From contig NW_026706168.1 of assembly GCF_029867415.1 (NCBI RefSeq), positions 62,001 through 126,000 of the forward strand: a stretch of DNA of 64,000 nucleotides. Direction: 5' to 3'. Below, piece after piece: positions 10,563 to 20,815 of this stretch. Numbering within the stretch: position 1 is the first letter of the stretch; every line of letters begins with the position of its first letter. The translations under genes and the position numbers were made by a program. This DNA is from Vicia villosa (lineage: Eukaryota; Streptophyta; Magnoliopsida; Fabales; Fabaceae). Under the pieces are notes generated by a model. It worked only from the letters and a program-made list of their open reading frames with translations, ran no database searches and was not told the DNA's origin.

Positions 10563-10870
10563 GATTGTTTAGCTTTTTATTTATCATTTGCTTCTGTAAG
10601 GAGCTACGCTCCAATGTTGTAACATTTCCCATTTATTCAATAAAAGAATAGTTTGTGTTCAAATGTTTGCAAGGAAATAATCTTTAAAATGTTTGGAAAA
10701 ATCATAAATTTCTTTTTGCATACATCATTCTGCATATCGAGTCTGTTGTGTAGAGTCTTATCTTTTGGATCTTTCTCCATTAGATCGTCAAGCTGTCGCG
10801 TCTCAAAGTTTCTCGACCGCGCTCGCAATCAGATCACAGATACAATACTCGTTCAAGCAGAAGAAGAGTA
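10563..10870 (+). other. Element A: ORF1-gag spacer
   Basis: This is 308 bases of non-coding sequence. A short ORF that overlaps the gag start (10653-10871) has no recognisable relatives and is probably chance. B has a related spacer. I see no separate promoter. Confidence 0.6.
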
Positions 10871-13800
10871 ATGGAACACTCTGAACAAGAGAATATTGAG
10901 CTCCGTGGTACAGTGACCACCCTTCAAGAAAAATTGGAAAGTCTCACTACTCTGGTTGACTCCCTAATGGCCGCACAAAATCAGCAGCCACCACCCAGCA
11001 GTCAAGCAACAGTAACATCTGAAGTCACTACTCCAGTTTCTACAGTTGCATTCAGCATTCCATCTTTCTCCATGCCAGAAGGTTGGGGCACGCCTTTCAG
11101 CTTTGGTGCAGGTTTCCGCCATAATTTCTCTGGGGTTCAAACAACCACAACTGAAGCGCCTGCTACACAAGGTTCGGCGTTTATTCCACATTCAGGGGTA
11201 ACTTTTTCCCAAATCACTATGGCACTTTCTCAACCCACTATGACAGTTCCGACCCCTACGGTTCACACAGTTCCCTATGGTGGTAATGAGATTTATCATG
11301 ATCAGGATGATAGCATAAGTCAGCGTAATCTTGTAGGAGATCTCCAAGAGCAGTTTAACAAGATGCAGCTAGAAGTTAAAGCTATCCGTGGAAAAGATTT
11401 GTTTGGAAAGAATGCCCAGGAACTATGTTTGGTTCCCAGTGTACAAATACCTGCTAAATTCAAGGTCCCTGACTTTGAGAAGTACAAAGGTAGTTCTTGT
11501 CCACAAAGCCATCTTGTGATGTATGCTAGGAAGATGTCTACTTATGCAGATAATCATCAGTTGCTTATCCATTACTTTCAAGACAGTTTGACTGGTGTCG
11601 CACTGAAGTGGTACACAGGTCTGGATAGCACCAATATTCGGACTTTCAATGACCTAGGCGAGGCCTTTGTCCGACAATACAAGTATAACTCGGATATGGC
11701 TCCAGACAGAGATCAGCTTCGATCCATGGCTCAGAAAGATCATGAAGCTTTCAAAGAATATGCCCAACGATGGAGAGAAACTGCTGCTCAGATTAATCCA
11801 CCGTTAAAGGAGAAAGAGATGACAAAGATCTTCTTGAATACTCTTGGCCCATTTTATTATGAACGCATGATTGCTAGTGCTCCAAGTGATTTCACCGAAA
11901 TGGTAAACATGGGGATGCGTCTAGAAGAAGGAGTCCGAACCGGACGTCTAACTAAAGAAGGTGGATCTTCAAGCGGAACCAAAAAGTTCGGAAGTGGTTT
12001 CCCAAAGAAGAAAGAACAAAGTGTAGACATGGTATCCCAAGGGAAGCCAAGAGGAAATGTCACTCGTCAACGACAGGTTGCTGCTATCACACCAGTCGTT
12101 AATACAGCGCCGAATCCGGGATTTACCCCGCAGTTTCAACAACAACAGCCTCGACAACAGGCTCAACAGTTTAACAATAATCAGAATCGTGTACAAAGAG
12201 CTCCACAATTTGATCCGATTCCAATGACCTACACAGAGTTGTACCCTGCTTTGATTGAAAGAGGTCTCGTTCAAACTAAAGCACCACCCCCAGTACCTGA
12301 GAAACTCCCATGGTGGTACAAAGCTGAGGTCTCATGCCCTTATCATCAAGGAGCGCCTGGCCATGATCTTGAGCATTGCATAGCTTTGAAATATGAAGTA
12401 CAGAGGTTGGTTAGATCTAATCTCCTCTCTTTCAGAAATTTGAATCCAAATGTGCAAGCAAATCCACTGCCCAATCATGGAGGGCATGTTGTAAACATGG
12501 TGTACGGATGTCCTGGTCCATACCGAGTCTATAATATCAATTTCTCAAGAGCAGATTTGGTACAAATGCACGCTACTCTCTGTCGAGGGCAGAATTTTCG
12601 CCAGCATCACTACGGTTCCTGTAGCATATGTTGTGTAGATCCTCATGGATGTTCGATTGTGAGAAGAGATCTTCAAGTTTTGCTAGATAATGGTACTATT
12701 CAGATCTACAGAAATAGGAATGAAGATGAAGTTAACATGATAGGATGTTATCCGCATAAGCTTTTAGTCTCAGATATCAACTCGGAAATGCCTAAAGTTA
12801 ACGTCATCGTTCCTCATTTCAACATGCCTGAGCGCATAGAAGTTACTTACAACAAGCCAAAGGTTCCTGTTGCTCCTTTGATCATTTGCCTACCTGGACC
12901 TGTGCCCTATGACTCTGACAAGGCAGTTCCATACAACTACAATGCAACAATGATAAAGAATGGACAAGAAGTTCCTTTACCTACTCTTTCATCTGTCGTG
13001 AATATCGCTGATGTGAGTCGAGTAACAAGAAGTGGACGTGTGTACACTCTACTACCTCCAAAGCAGCCTATTGCTCCCGCAACCAGGCAAAATCCTGTTG
13101 ATACACCAGTGGGGAATCCTGTGGAAATTCCTATCAATAATACAAGCACTGATGTTGGTCAATCCAGTGGAACCAATGTCAATCCTGACTTTGATGAAAT
13201 TTTGAAGCTTATCAAAAGAAGTGAATACAAGATTGTGGATCAGCTTATGCAGACTCCTTCAAAAATCTCAATACTTTCATTGCTTTTAAACTCTGAAGCA
13301 CACAGGGAAGCCCTGATGAGAGTCTTGGATCAAGCTTTTGTAGATCATGATGTGACTGTTGACCATTTTGATGGGATAATAGCCAACATAACAGCTTGCA
13401 ACAATTTAAGCTTCTGTGATGAAGAACTCCCCGAGGAGGGAAGAAATCACAATCTTGCTCTGCACATTTCTATGAACTGTCAGTCAGACTCTTTGTCCAA
13501 CGTGCTGGTAGACACCGGATCTTCCTTAAATGTGATGCCAAAGACGACTCTTGCTCGCTTGTCTTACCAAGGAATGCCTATGAAGTTCAGTTGTGTAGTT
13601 GTCAAAGCATTTGATGGATCGCAAAAATCTGTTATCGGCGAAGTCAACCTTCCCATCACAATTGGTCCACATACATTTCAAATCACCTTCCAGGTCATGG
13701 ACATTCAAGCTGCTTATAGCTGTCTGTTAGGACAACCATGGATCTATGAAGCAGGGGCAGTAACTTCTACGCTCCATCAAAAGTTAAAATTTGTAACAAA

Positions 13801-14029
13801 TGGAAAATTGGTAACAATAAGTGGGGAGCAAGCCTTGATGGTGAGCCATTTATCCAATTTCTCTTTCATTGGTGCTGATGATGTGGAAGGAACTCAGTTC
13901 CAAGGTCTCTCTTTAGAAGACGAATCTTCCAAAAAGAAAGCATCAATCTCTTCTTACAAAGAGGCAGTGAAAGTAGTGAAAGATGGAACTACCACTGGCT
14001 GGGGGGCAAGTTGTGATCCCTACCAATAA
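10871..14029 (+). CDS. Element A: Gag-protease polyprotein, frameshifted near its end
   Basis: The start MEHSEQENIEL is followed by a short coiled coil, a Pro/Thr-rich stretch and the retrotransposon Gag domain (about residues 195-360, FEKYKGSSCPQSHL, YFQDSLTGVALKWY, KEYAQRWRE). Near residue 489 is a CX2HX5HX4C knuckle, unlike the usual CX2CX4HX4C. The aspartic protease (about 870-960) has the active site VDTGSSLNVMP and the later LLGQPWIYEAGAVTSTLHQKLKF. The frame is lost in a run of six G at 14001-14006 (five keep the frame, by comparison with B at about 52822), so the last seven residues are aberrant. The true continuation is the next frame (13983-14896). Confidence 0.92.
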   Translation: MEHSEQENIELRGTVTTLQEKLESLTTLVDSLMAAQNQQPPPSSQATVTSEVTTPVSTVAFSIPSFSMPEGWGTPFSFGAGFRHNFSGVQTTTTEAPATQGSAFIPHSGVTFSQITMALSQPTMTVPTPTVHTVPYGGNEIYHDQDDSISQRNLVGDLQEQFNKMQLEVKAIRGKDLFGKNAQELCLVPSVQIPAKFKVPDFEKYKGSSCPQSHLVMYARKMSTYADNHQLLIHYFQDSLTGVALKWYTGLDSTNIRTFNDLGEAFVRQYKYNSDMAPDRDQLRSMAQKDHEAFKEYAQRWRETAAQINPPLKEKEMTKIFLNTLGPFYYERMIASAPSDFTEMVNMGMRLEEGVRTGRLTKEGGSSSGTKKFGSGFPKKKEQSVDMVSQGKPRGNVTRQRQVAAITPVVNTAPNPGFTPQFQQQQPRQQAQQFNNNQNRVQRAPQFDPIPMTYTELYPALIERGLVQTKAPPPVPEKLPWWYKAEVSCPYHQGAPGHDLEHCIALKYEVQRLVRSNLLSFRNLNPNVQANPLPNHGGHVVNMVYGCPGPYRVYNINFSRADLVQMHATLCRGQNFRQHHYGSCSICCVDPHGCSIVRRDLQVLLDNGTIQIYRNRNEDEVNMIGCYPHKLLVSDINSEMPKVNVIVPHFNMPERIEVTYNKPKVPVAPLIICLPGPVPYDSDKAVPYNYNATMIKNGQEVPLPTLSSVVNIADVSRVTRSGRVYTLLPPKQPIAPATRQNPVDTPVGNPVEIPINNTSTDVGQSSGTNVNPDFDEILKLIKRSEYKIVDQLMQTPSKISILSLLLNSEAHREALMRVLDQAFVDHDVTVDHFDGIIANITACNNLSFCDEELPEEGRNHNLALHISMNCQSDSLSNVLVDTGSSLNVMPKTTLARLSYQGMPMKFSCVVVKAFDGSQKSVIGEVNLPITIGPHTFQITFQVMDIQAAYSCLLGQPWIYEAGAVTSTLHQKLKFVTNGKLVTISGEQALMVSHLSNFSFIGADDVEGTQFQGLSLEDESSKKKASISSYKEAVKVVKDGTTTGWGASCDPYQ

Positions 14030-14896
14030 TGAAACCAGAACAGGACTCGGATGTTCACCAACATTCTCAAACTGCACCAATAAGGATGAAACCCTTCGTC
14101 CGATCAAAGAAACATTCATTAGTGGAGGGTTCCTTAACCCAATTCCTCAAGAGGTTAATGTCCTTATTGAAGAATGCATCGAAGAAGGTCTCTCCGATAC
14201 TGAAGAAGAATGGAAATGTTATCTCAATGACTCGGGATACATATCTCAGGAAGAACCATATCCTCCTTCAGAGAAATCCAAAGGCAAAGAAACTGAGCCT
14301 ATTCCTGCAGAGATTTGGGACACTTTGGGACAACCAAGTGGAAAATTTGATTATATGGTGAAATATACTGCACCTGAAAGTTCAAAGATTGCGATTGAAG
14401 ATATCCAACCAACTGGATGGGGAGACTCCTTTGAATATAATAGTCAACCAGAAGAGGCTTATCAGCCCTGTAAATTTTCTCAGCAGCCTGAAATTACTGA
14501 AGATCTCAGATTCAATGCATCTACCAAGATTTATAATCCTGAAGATGGTTATTATCACATAAATGCCATTTTTGAAGATGAAGGGGAAGATGGTCCCGCA
14601 ACTGACTCAGAAAGTGTCTCTGACAATGAGTCTCTTCATCCCGAAGACTGGGAAATACATCCTGAAAATTCTGAAGATTGTGACTCGTCTTATGTTCTTC
14701 AAGAAGTAGAAGAAGATCGTTTCAACTCTACAAAGAACAAGGTTGACAAACCAGGACCTTCAAACCCTGCTCGACCGGCGGTCAATGTCAATACTGAAGA
14801 TAATTCTGAGGAGAACTTTCCTGAGTACATAATACACAGAGGAGTTCGTTGCTACTGGAAAGCTGTCGATGTTCCGAATGTTGTTCGCCGCTCAAA
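13983..14896 (+). CDS. Element A: C-terminal extension of the pro region (exon end)
   Basis: This frame continues the pro frame after the +1 shift. GQVVIPTNNETRTGLG aligns with GQVVSLQENKNRAGLG in B. The rest is acidic and low in recognisable motifs (EECIEEGLSDTEEEW, EDEGEDGPATDSESVSDNES). It ends with a conserved ...RRSK followed by TAA, where the K-stop junction TCAAAGTAATC is also the predicted intron donor. The upstream 'start' at 13983 is not a real initiation site. Its function is unknown; it may be a spacer between protease and RT. Confidence 0.75.
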
Positions 14897-15259
14897 GTAA
14901 TCACCTTGCTGTTATTTTGACCTCCTGCCTAGCCCAAAGCAGAGAGATGTTTTATAGGGCTTTGCTTTTAAATGTTTTGTTTTGCCCAAATAACTTTGTG
15001 TATAGGGCTTTGTTTTAAAAAGTTTCCCTCTTTGTCCTGCCCAAGACAAATGAGTTTGTGTTTAGGGCTTTGTTTAAAAAATGAATCATAAATAAAGTGT
15101 CATTTTGAATTCCCTACATTATATGTTTTATTTTTGCTTTTTTCTGGAAATGGTAATCCTAAAAAACCAAAAAAAAAACCAAAAAACTTTTTCAAAAAAA
15201 ATCTGCATACACTCTCGCATTCATAAATTTTCTAAAATAAATATAAATCATATGTGTAG
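14897..15259 (+). other. Element A: predicted intron between pro and RT
   Basis: The donor is TCAAA/GTAATC (GT at 14897-14898) and the acceptor is ATGTGTAG/A (AG at 15258-15259), giving 363 bp. Removing it joins the pro extension and the RT frame in phase. The region is T-rich with stops. Ogre elements are known to carry a spliced intron at this place. The same donor string is seen in B and D, so the boundary is supported by three elements. Confidence 0.78.
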
Positions 15260-18200
15260 ATTTATTATTGATGAACCCATTGAATGCAATAACCCTATGC
15301 CCTCTCCCAACTTTGAGTTTCCTGTGTTCGAAGCCGAAGAAGAGGAAGAAGAGGAGATCCCGGACGAGATCTCTCGATTACTTAAGCACGAGGAAAGAGC
15401 CATTCTGCCTCACAAAGAGCCTTTAGAAAGAATCAACTTGGGTTCTAAAGAAGACAAAAAAGAAGTGACCATTGGATCGCTGCTTGATACTGATATCAAG
15501 AGTAAGTTGACAGGCCTTCTCAAAGAATATGTTGACGTGTTTGCCTGGTCCTACCAAGACATGCCTGGGTTGGATACCAATATTGTTCAGCATTACTTGC
15601 CATTGAAGCCAGAATGTCCGCCAGTTAAGCAGAAATTGCGAAGGACTCACCCCGATATGGCTAACAAGATCAAAACAGAAGTTCAAAAGCAACTCGACGC
15701 AGGTTTTCTTGTCACCTCTGAGTATCCTCAATGGTTGGCCAACATAGTGCCAGTTCCGAAGAAGGATGGTAAAGTCAGAATGTGTGTTGACTACCGCGAC
15801 TTGAACAAAGCCAGTCCAAAAGATGACTTTCCATTACCGCATATTGACATGTTGGTTGATAACACCGCTAAGTTCAACGTCTTTTCCTTCATGGACGGGT
15901 TCTCCGGTTATAATCAGATCAAGATGGCTCCCGAAGACATGGAGAAGACATCTTTCATCACCCCATGGGGTACCTTTTGCTACAAAGTGATGCCATTTGG
16001 ATTAAAGAACGCAGGCGCAACTTACAAAAGGGCAATGACTACTCTCTTTCATGACATGATGCATAAAGAAATCGAAGTTTATGTGGACGACATGATAGCC
16101 AAGTCCAGCACAGAAGAAGAACATATTGAATACCTTTTGAAGTTGTTTCAACGACTAAGGAAATATCAGCTTCACTTGAATCCTAACAAATGTACTTTTG
16201 GGGTTAGATCTGGAAAACTCTTGGGTTTCATTATCAGCCAAAGAGGTATTGAAGTAGATCCCGACAAAGTCAGAGCTATTCAAGAGATGCCTGCACCAAA
16301 AACTGAAAAGCAAGTAAGAGGATTTCTCGGACGATTGAACTATATCTCCAGATTTATCTCTCAAATGACTGCTATATGTGGGCCAATTTTCAAGCTTCTC
16401 CGCAAAGATCAAGGGGTTGTATGGACTGAAGATTGCCAGAAAGCGTTTGACAGTATCAAGGAATACCTGTTAGAACCACCAATATTGATTCCTCCAGTTG
16501 AAGGAAGACCACTAATCATGTACCTTACTGTGTTGGAAGAATCCATGGGTTGTATGCTTGGACAACAAGATGAAACCGGTAAGAAGGAGCATGCCATCTA
16601 TTACCTGAGTAAGAAATTCACAGACTGTGAGTCTCGTTACTCCATGCTCGAAAAAACATGTTGTGCTTTGGCTTGGGCTTCAAAACGTCTCCGCCAATAC
16701 ATGATCAACAATACTACTTGGTTAATCTCCAAAATGGATCCGATCAAGTACGTCTTTGAAAAGCCTGCCTTAACAGGAAGGATTGCCCGATGGCAAATGT
16801 TGTTATCTGAGTATGACATCGAGTACCGTGCTCAAAAAGCGGTCAAAGGAAGCATTCTCGCCGATCACTTGGCGCATCAACCAATTAATGAATATCAATC
16901 TCTTAAGTTTGACTTTCCTGACGAAGATGTCATGTACTTAAAGATGAAAGATTGTGACGAACCGTTACCTGAAGAAGGTCCTGATCCTGGATCAAGATGG
17001 GGCCTAATTTTTGATGGAGCAGTAAACGCTTTTGGCAATGGAATTGGGGCAATCATCATCACTCCCAAGGGTACTCATATCCCGTTCTCTGCCAGATTGC
17101 TATTCAATTGCACCAACAACATCGCAGAATATGAAGCTTGTATCATGGGTCTCGAAGAAGCCATTGACTTAAGGATTAAGATCCTAGACATATATGGAGA
17201 TTCAGCCCTTGTGATCAACCAAATCAAAGACAAATGGGAAACTTACCACCCTGGCTTGATTCCTTACAGAGATTATGCAAGACTTCTATTGACTTTCTTC
17301 AACAAGGTTGAATTGCATCATATACCTCGAGATCAGAATCGAATGGCAGACGCCTTGGCTACTCTATCTTGCATGTTCAAAGTTAATCATTGGAACGATA
17401 TGCCTAGAGTCAGAATTACGCACCTTGAAAGGCCCGCTTATGTGTTTGCAACTGAAGCAGTCATCGATGATAAACCGTGGTTCCACGACATCAAACGCTT
17501 CCTTCAAACTCAAGAGTACCCGCTTGGGGCATCAAACAAAGATAAGAAAACTCTAAGGAGGCTTTCTGGCAGTTTCTTCCTGAACGGAGATGTGCTATAC
17601 AAAAGAAACTTCGACATGGTTTTGCTCAGATGCGTGGACAGACACGAAGCAGACATGTTAATGCATGAAGTACATGAGGGGTCCTTTGGAACTCATTCAA
17701 ATGGGCATGCAATGTCCAAGAAGATCTTAAGAGCAGGATACTATTGGTTGACAATGGAATCTGACTGTTATAAACACGTGAAGAGATGTCACAAGTGCCA
17801 GATCTATGCAGATAAGATCCATGTGCCACCGACTCTACTCAACGTTCTCTCATCTCCATGGCCTTTTTCCATGTGGGGTATCGACATGATTGGGATGATC
17901 GAACCAAAAGCTTCAAACGGTCATCGTTTCATCCTGGTGGCAATTGATTACTTCACCAAATGGGTCGAAGCAGCATCTTACGCTAACATTACAAGACAAG
18001 TGGCTGTGAGGTTTATCAAGAACAACCTCATTTGCCGATATGGTGTTCCCAGCAAGATCATTACTGACAATGGTTCGAACTTGAATAACAAAATGATGAA
18101 AGAATTATGTGAGGAATTCAAGATTGAGCATCATAACTCTTCTCCTTACAGACCAAAAATGAACGGCGCTGTTGAAGCTGCTAACAAGAACATTAAGAAG

Positions 18201-18725
18201 ATCGTCCAGAAAATGGTCGTCACTTACAAAGACTGGCACGAAATGCTGCCATTTGCTTTACATGGGTACCGCACTTCAGTGCGTACTTCAACAGGGGCAA
18301 CCCCTTTCTCTCTAGTATACGGCATGGAAGCCGTGCTCCCCGTAGAAGTTGAAATCCCATCAATGAGAGTCCTCATGGAGACTAAGTTATCAGAGGCTGA
18401 ATGGTGTCAAAGCAGATACGATCAGTTGAACTTAATCGAAGAAAAACGTATGATTGCTCTATGCCATGGACAGTTATACCAAGCAAGGATGAAACAAGCC
18501 TTCAACAAAAAGGTTCGACCTCGTGAATTTCGAGAAGGTGACCTCGTGCTTAAAAAGATCTTGTCTTTTCAACCAGATTCTAGGGGCAAATGGTCTCCTA
18601 ATTACGAAGGCCCGTATGTTGTCAAAAGAACATTTTTTGGCGGCGCCATGACTCTTGCAACCATGGATGGTGATGAACTCCCACATCCTGTGAATGCTGA
18701 TGCAGTCAAGAATTACTTTGTCTAA
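15260..18725 (+). CDS. Element A: RT-RNase H-aRNase H-integrase polyprotein, intact
   Basis: The uninterrupted frame opens at 15105, but coding should begin at the splice acceptor. An acidic N-terminal segment leads to RT (VPVPKKDGKVRMCVDYRDLN at about 15738; catalytic YVDD at about 16079). The first RNase H (about 16495-16720) reads MYLTVLEESMGCMLGQ and lacks the usual first Asp. A second, archaeal-type RNase H (about 17000-17370) keeps FDGA, AEYEA, YGDS and MADAL, the D-E-D-D set. This dual arrangement is known for the Tat lineage. Integrase has an HHCC finger (about 17665-17810) and DDE residues in GIDMIG, ITDNGSN and GAVEAANKN, with 35 residues between the last two. It ends at TAA 18723. 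Confidence 0.95.
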
Positions 18726-18746
18726 AAATACAAAAAAAAAAGAACA

Positions 18747-18905
18747 GCTCGGTAAGTCGAAAACCCGCAAAGGGAGACTTAGGCAAAAATGAGCGTCTCG
18801 GTGGACTGAAAACCCGAAAGGGCGGTCGAGGCAAAAATTAGAGACAATAAACAGAAAAAATTCGTCTTGGTAGATTGAAAACCTGAAAGGGCAATCTAGG
18901 CAAAA
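18747..18905 (+). repeat. Three tandem covarying hairpins after A's integrase stop
   Basis: Units of about 55-65 bp contain GAAAACC(C/T)G(C)AAAGGG. The inner hairpin is CCC-GAAA-GGG (CCC-GCAAA-GGG in unit 1, CCT-GAAA-GGG in unit 3). Outer stems are TAAGTC/GACTTA (18753/18776), GACTG/CGGTC (18804/18823) and TAGATTG/CAATCTA (18871/18892). Four stem positions change with compensation across the three units. Confidence 0.75.
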
Positions 18906-19430
18906 TTAGGGATTTATGACAAAGTAACTGCATCAGTCCGTACTTCATCACCTGAGGAGTCTTTTTCATCAAAGGATCTTCAATCAAATCATCGCCAATC
19001 TGAAGCGACAAGCACAGTTGGAACTCAAAGTTGTTAGGGAGAATAGTGGTTATTGCTTTCAATGTAGCCTTTTCCGCATAATTACCATTTCCAACTTTTG
19101 TAAATACTCTATGGAATCACACCTTTAGCTGATTACCATCCTATTAAATAAATTTGAGCCTTGTGCCCATTTGTTTGCAATCTTTAATTTCTTTCAGCTT
19201 GCAAAATGACGCTTTAATTGTGTTATTCACTTTTGAAAGAAAAAGAAAAAATAAGTTTTAAATGAATTTACCTTTTCTTTTTTTCAAAATAAAAGCGAAA
19301 CTTTCCTTTGAATTGTGAACAACGGAAATAACATCAGCAGTTGTCTCCGTAAGATGAACAAAAGGATTCTCCCTGAAAATTGTTGAGACAACGGTATTCT
19401 GGTCCCAGAAATGAATTCCTGAAGCAATTA

Positions 19431-19492
19431 CCCCAGTGAAGAAGCTCTTTTATCCCCAGTGAAGAAGATCTTTCATCTCCAATGAAGAAGTT
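19431..19492 (+). repeat. CCCCAGTGAAGAAG triplet repeat in A's 3' UTR
   Basis: Three imperfect 23-25-bp units read CCCCAGTGAAGAAGCTC, TCCCCAGTGAAGAAGATC and TCTCCAATGAAGAAGTTC. The core TCCCCAGTGAAG (19453-19464) is the exact 12-nt complement of element B's PBS core and near to A's. Further degenerate copies lie at about 19845, 19917 and 20497. Confidence 0.6.
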
Positions 19493-20159
19493 CTTCCATC
19501 TCAATAAGAAAAGATGCTCATCTTCCCTAGAGAAGTTGAAAGCACGCAACACCATTCATCACATGTATTATCTACACCGTGTTGAAGAACATTTGCCAAG
19601 TATCTGGTTGTATTACGACGTCGGTCCTTCTCCAGTATATACTTCTTTGTCTGTCACTATTGTCAGCATGCATGCTACATTCATCATTCATACATACTTG
19701 CATCATTTATGCATTCTTGCAGTTGTCAATGTTTGCTTTTAAAATCACTTGTTTAGGATATATCTATCCTCCAAAAAAAGTATGGGCGTGTCATCTCTCC
19801 AAGTAGGGTGTCACCCATAAGCAGAAAAGAACATATCCTTTCTCCAGTTCCCCACTGAGATCATCCCTCGTGGAAGAATGTTTCTTTAGTTTTTCCTCTC
19901 AAAACAAAGGAGAAAATCCCTAGTTGAGTTCATTCCTCATTGGGTACAAAGTCTTGTTTGACTGTTTCTTTCCAATTCATTCATGGATAGAACCTTGTCT
20001 TTACCAGAGATTCAAATTCTGATTCCCCAAATAGTGTCGTGAAAAACAGACAATAAGCAATAGCCTTGTCGTCTGAGCAGCTTATGTCTCTTTTAAAAGA
20101 TTTTTCCTCTCTAGGAAATCAATCATGAAGACCATTTGACAATCAGGGCCTTATTGCTG

Positions 20160-20465
20160 TTCACAAGGCTGAATAATCAGTAATTTCCCTAGCAAAGTCT
20201 CCAGAATCATTTTATCACTCGGCTGATAATTGATTATGTCTTCAAAACCGCTATCACGAGGCTGGTGGTCGGTAACCTTTTTGTTCTAGTTATATTATTA
20301 AACATGTCTATCACCATGCTGATAGTCGGTAATATTAACCGAACCTTTGAAACTCTTTTTACCATGTCAAGTCTATCACCATGCTGATAGTCGGTAACAC
20401 AGTTTCATACCTTTCACCTTCGCATTATTAAACAAGTATATCCCCATGCTGATAGTCGATAATGT
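20160..20465 (+). repeat. Dispersed CTATCA/TGATAG hairpins in A's 3' UTR
   Basis: Units are TTCA-CAAGGC-TGAA (20160), TTATCA-CTCGGC-TGATAA (20212), CTATCA-CGAGGC-TGGTGG (20251, paired through wobbles), and CTATCA-CCATGC-TGATAG (20308 and 20373). A decayed copy lies at 20438. Most are followed by TCGGTAA. Loop and design match the array in A's LTR (7401-7573). Confidence 0.65.
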
Positions 20466-20509
20466 CGATAGGTAAGCTTTTCTTACAAAGCTATCATTCC
20501 CCGGTGAAG

Positions 20510-20514
20510 CATAC
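20510..20514. other. Target site duplication of element D, left copy (CATAC)
   Basis: CATAC precedes the D terminus at 20515 and is repeated exactly at 45793-45797 after the other terminus. It marks a clean insertion into A's 3' UTR. Confidence 0.92.
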
Positions 20515-20778
20515 TGTAGCAAACTGCCTAAAATTTTACTTAGAGAGTCGCCACCTATTCTACCAAGGCGAATAGGAAACCTTACACAGACGCGAGATTC
20601 GGGGTAAGTTATTATAATCAGGCTGAGGGAAGGTGTTAGGCACCCCCAGCCCTTTCCTAAAGGCTAATAATTCAAAGATCAGGGTTTCATGGCAGGGTTC
20701 GTAAAGAAATATGGCAAACAGAATTATAATGACATGATTAGAATTTTGAAGAGGGGGACTCGCCTTGTTGCCAAGTGC

Positions 20779-20815
20779 CTACGTACCTCATTAGGGAGGA
20801 TCAGAGTCTACGTAG
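20779..20815 (-). other. Conserved LTR stem-loop in D's 3' LTR
   Basis: On the minus strand: CTACG (20815-20811), then ACTCTGA, an inner stem CCTC/GAGG (20796-20799 with 20786-20789) and CGTAG (20783-20779). The equivalent in the 5' LTR is 43128-43164. It is homologous in layout to the copies in A and G, with a different inner stem. Confidence 0.65.

Larger units (their letters stand above)
18726..20514 (+). other. Element A: 3' untranslated region, part 1
   Basis: Non-coding stretch between the integrase stop and the D insertion. It holds three covarying hairpins (18747-18905), degenerate CCCCAGTGAAG motifs resembling the PBS complement (19431, 19453, 19477, about 19845, 19917, 20497) and a set of CTATCA-type hairpins (20160-20465). 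Ogre/Tat 3' UTRs are known to be hypervariable and repeat-rich. Short ORFs at 19334-19806 show no coding signs. No env-like ORF is present. Confidence 0.75.

Noticed and set aside
18726..20514. env-like gene downstream of integrase in A
   Set aside because: No ORF of useful length, no signal peptide or membrane segment; only repeats and hairpins.
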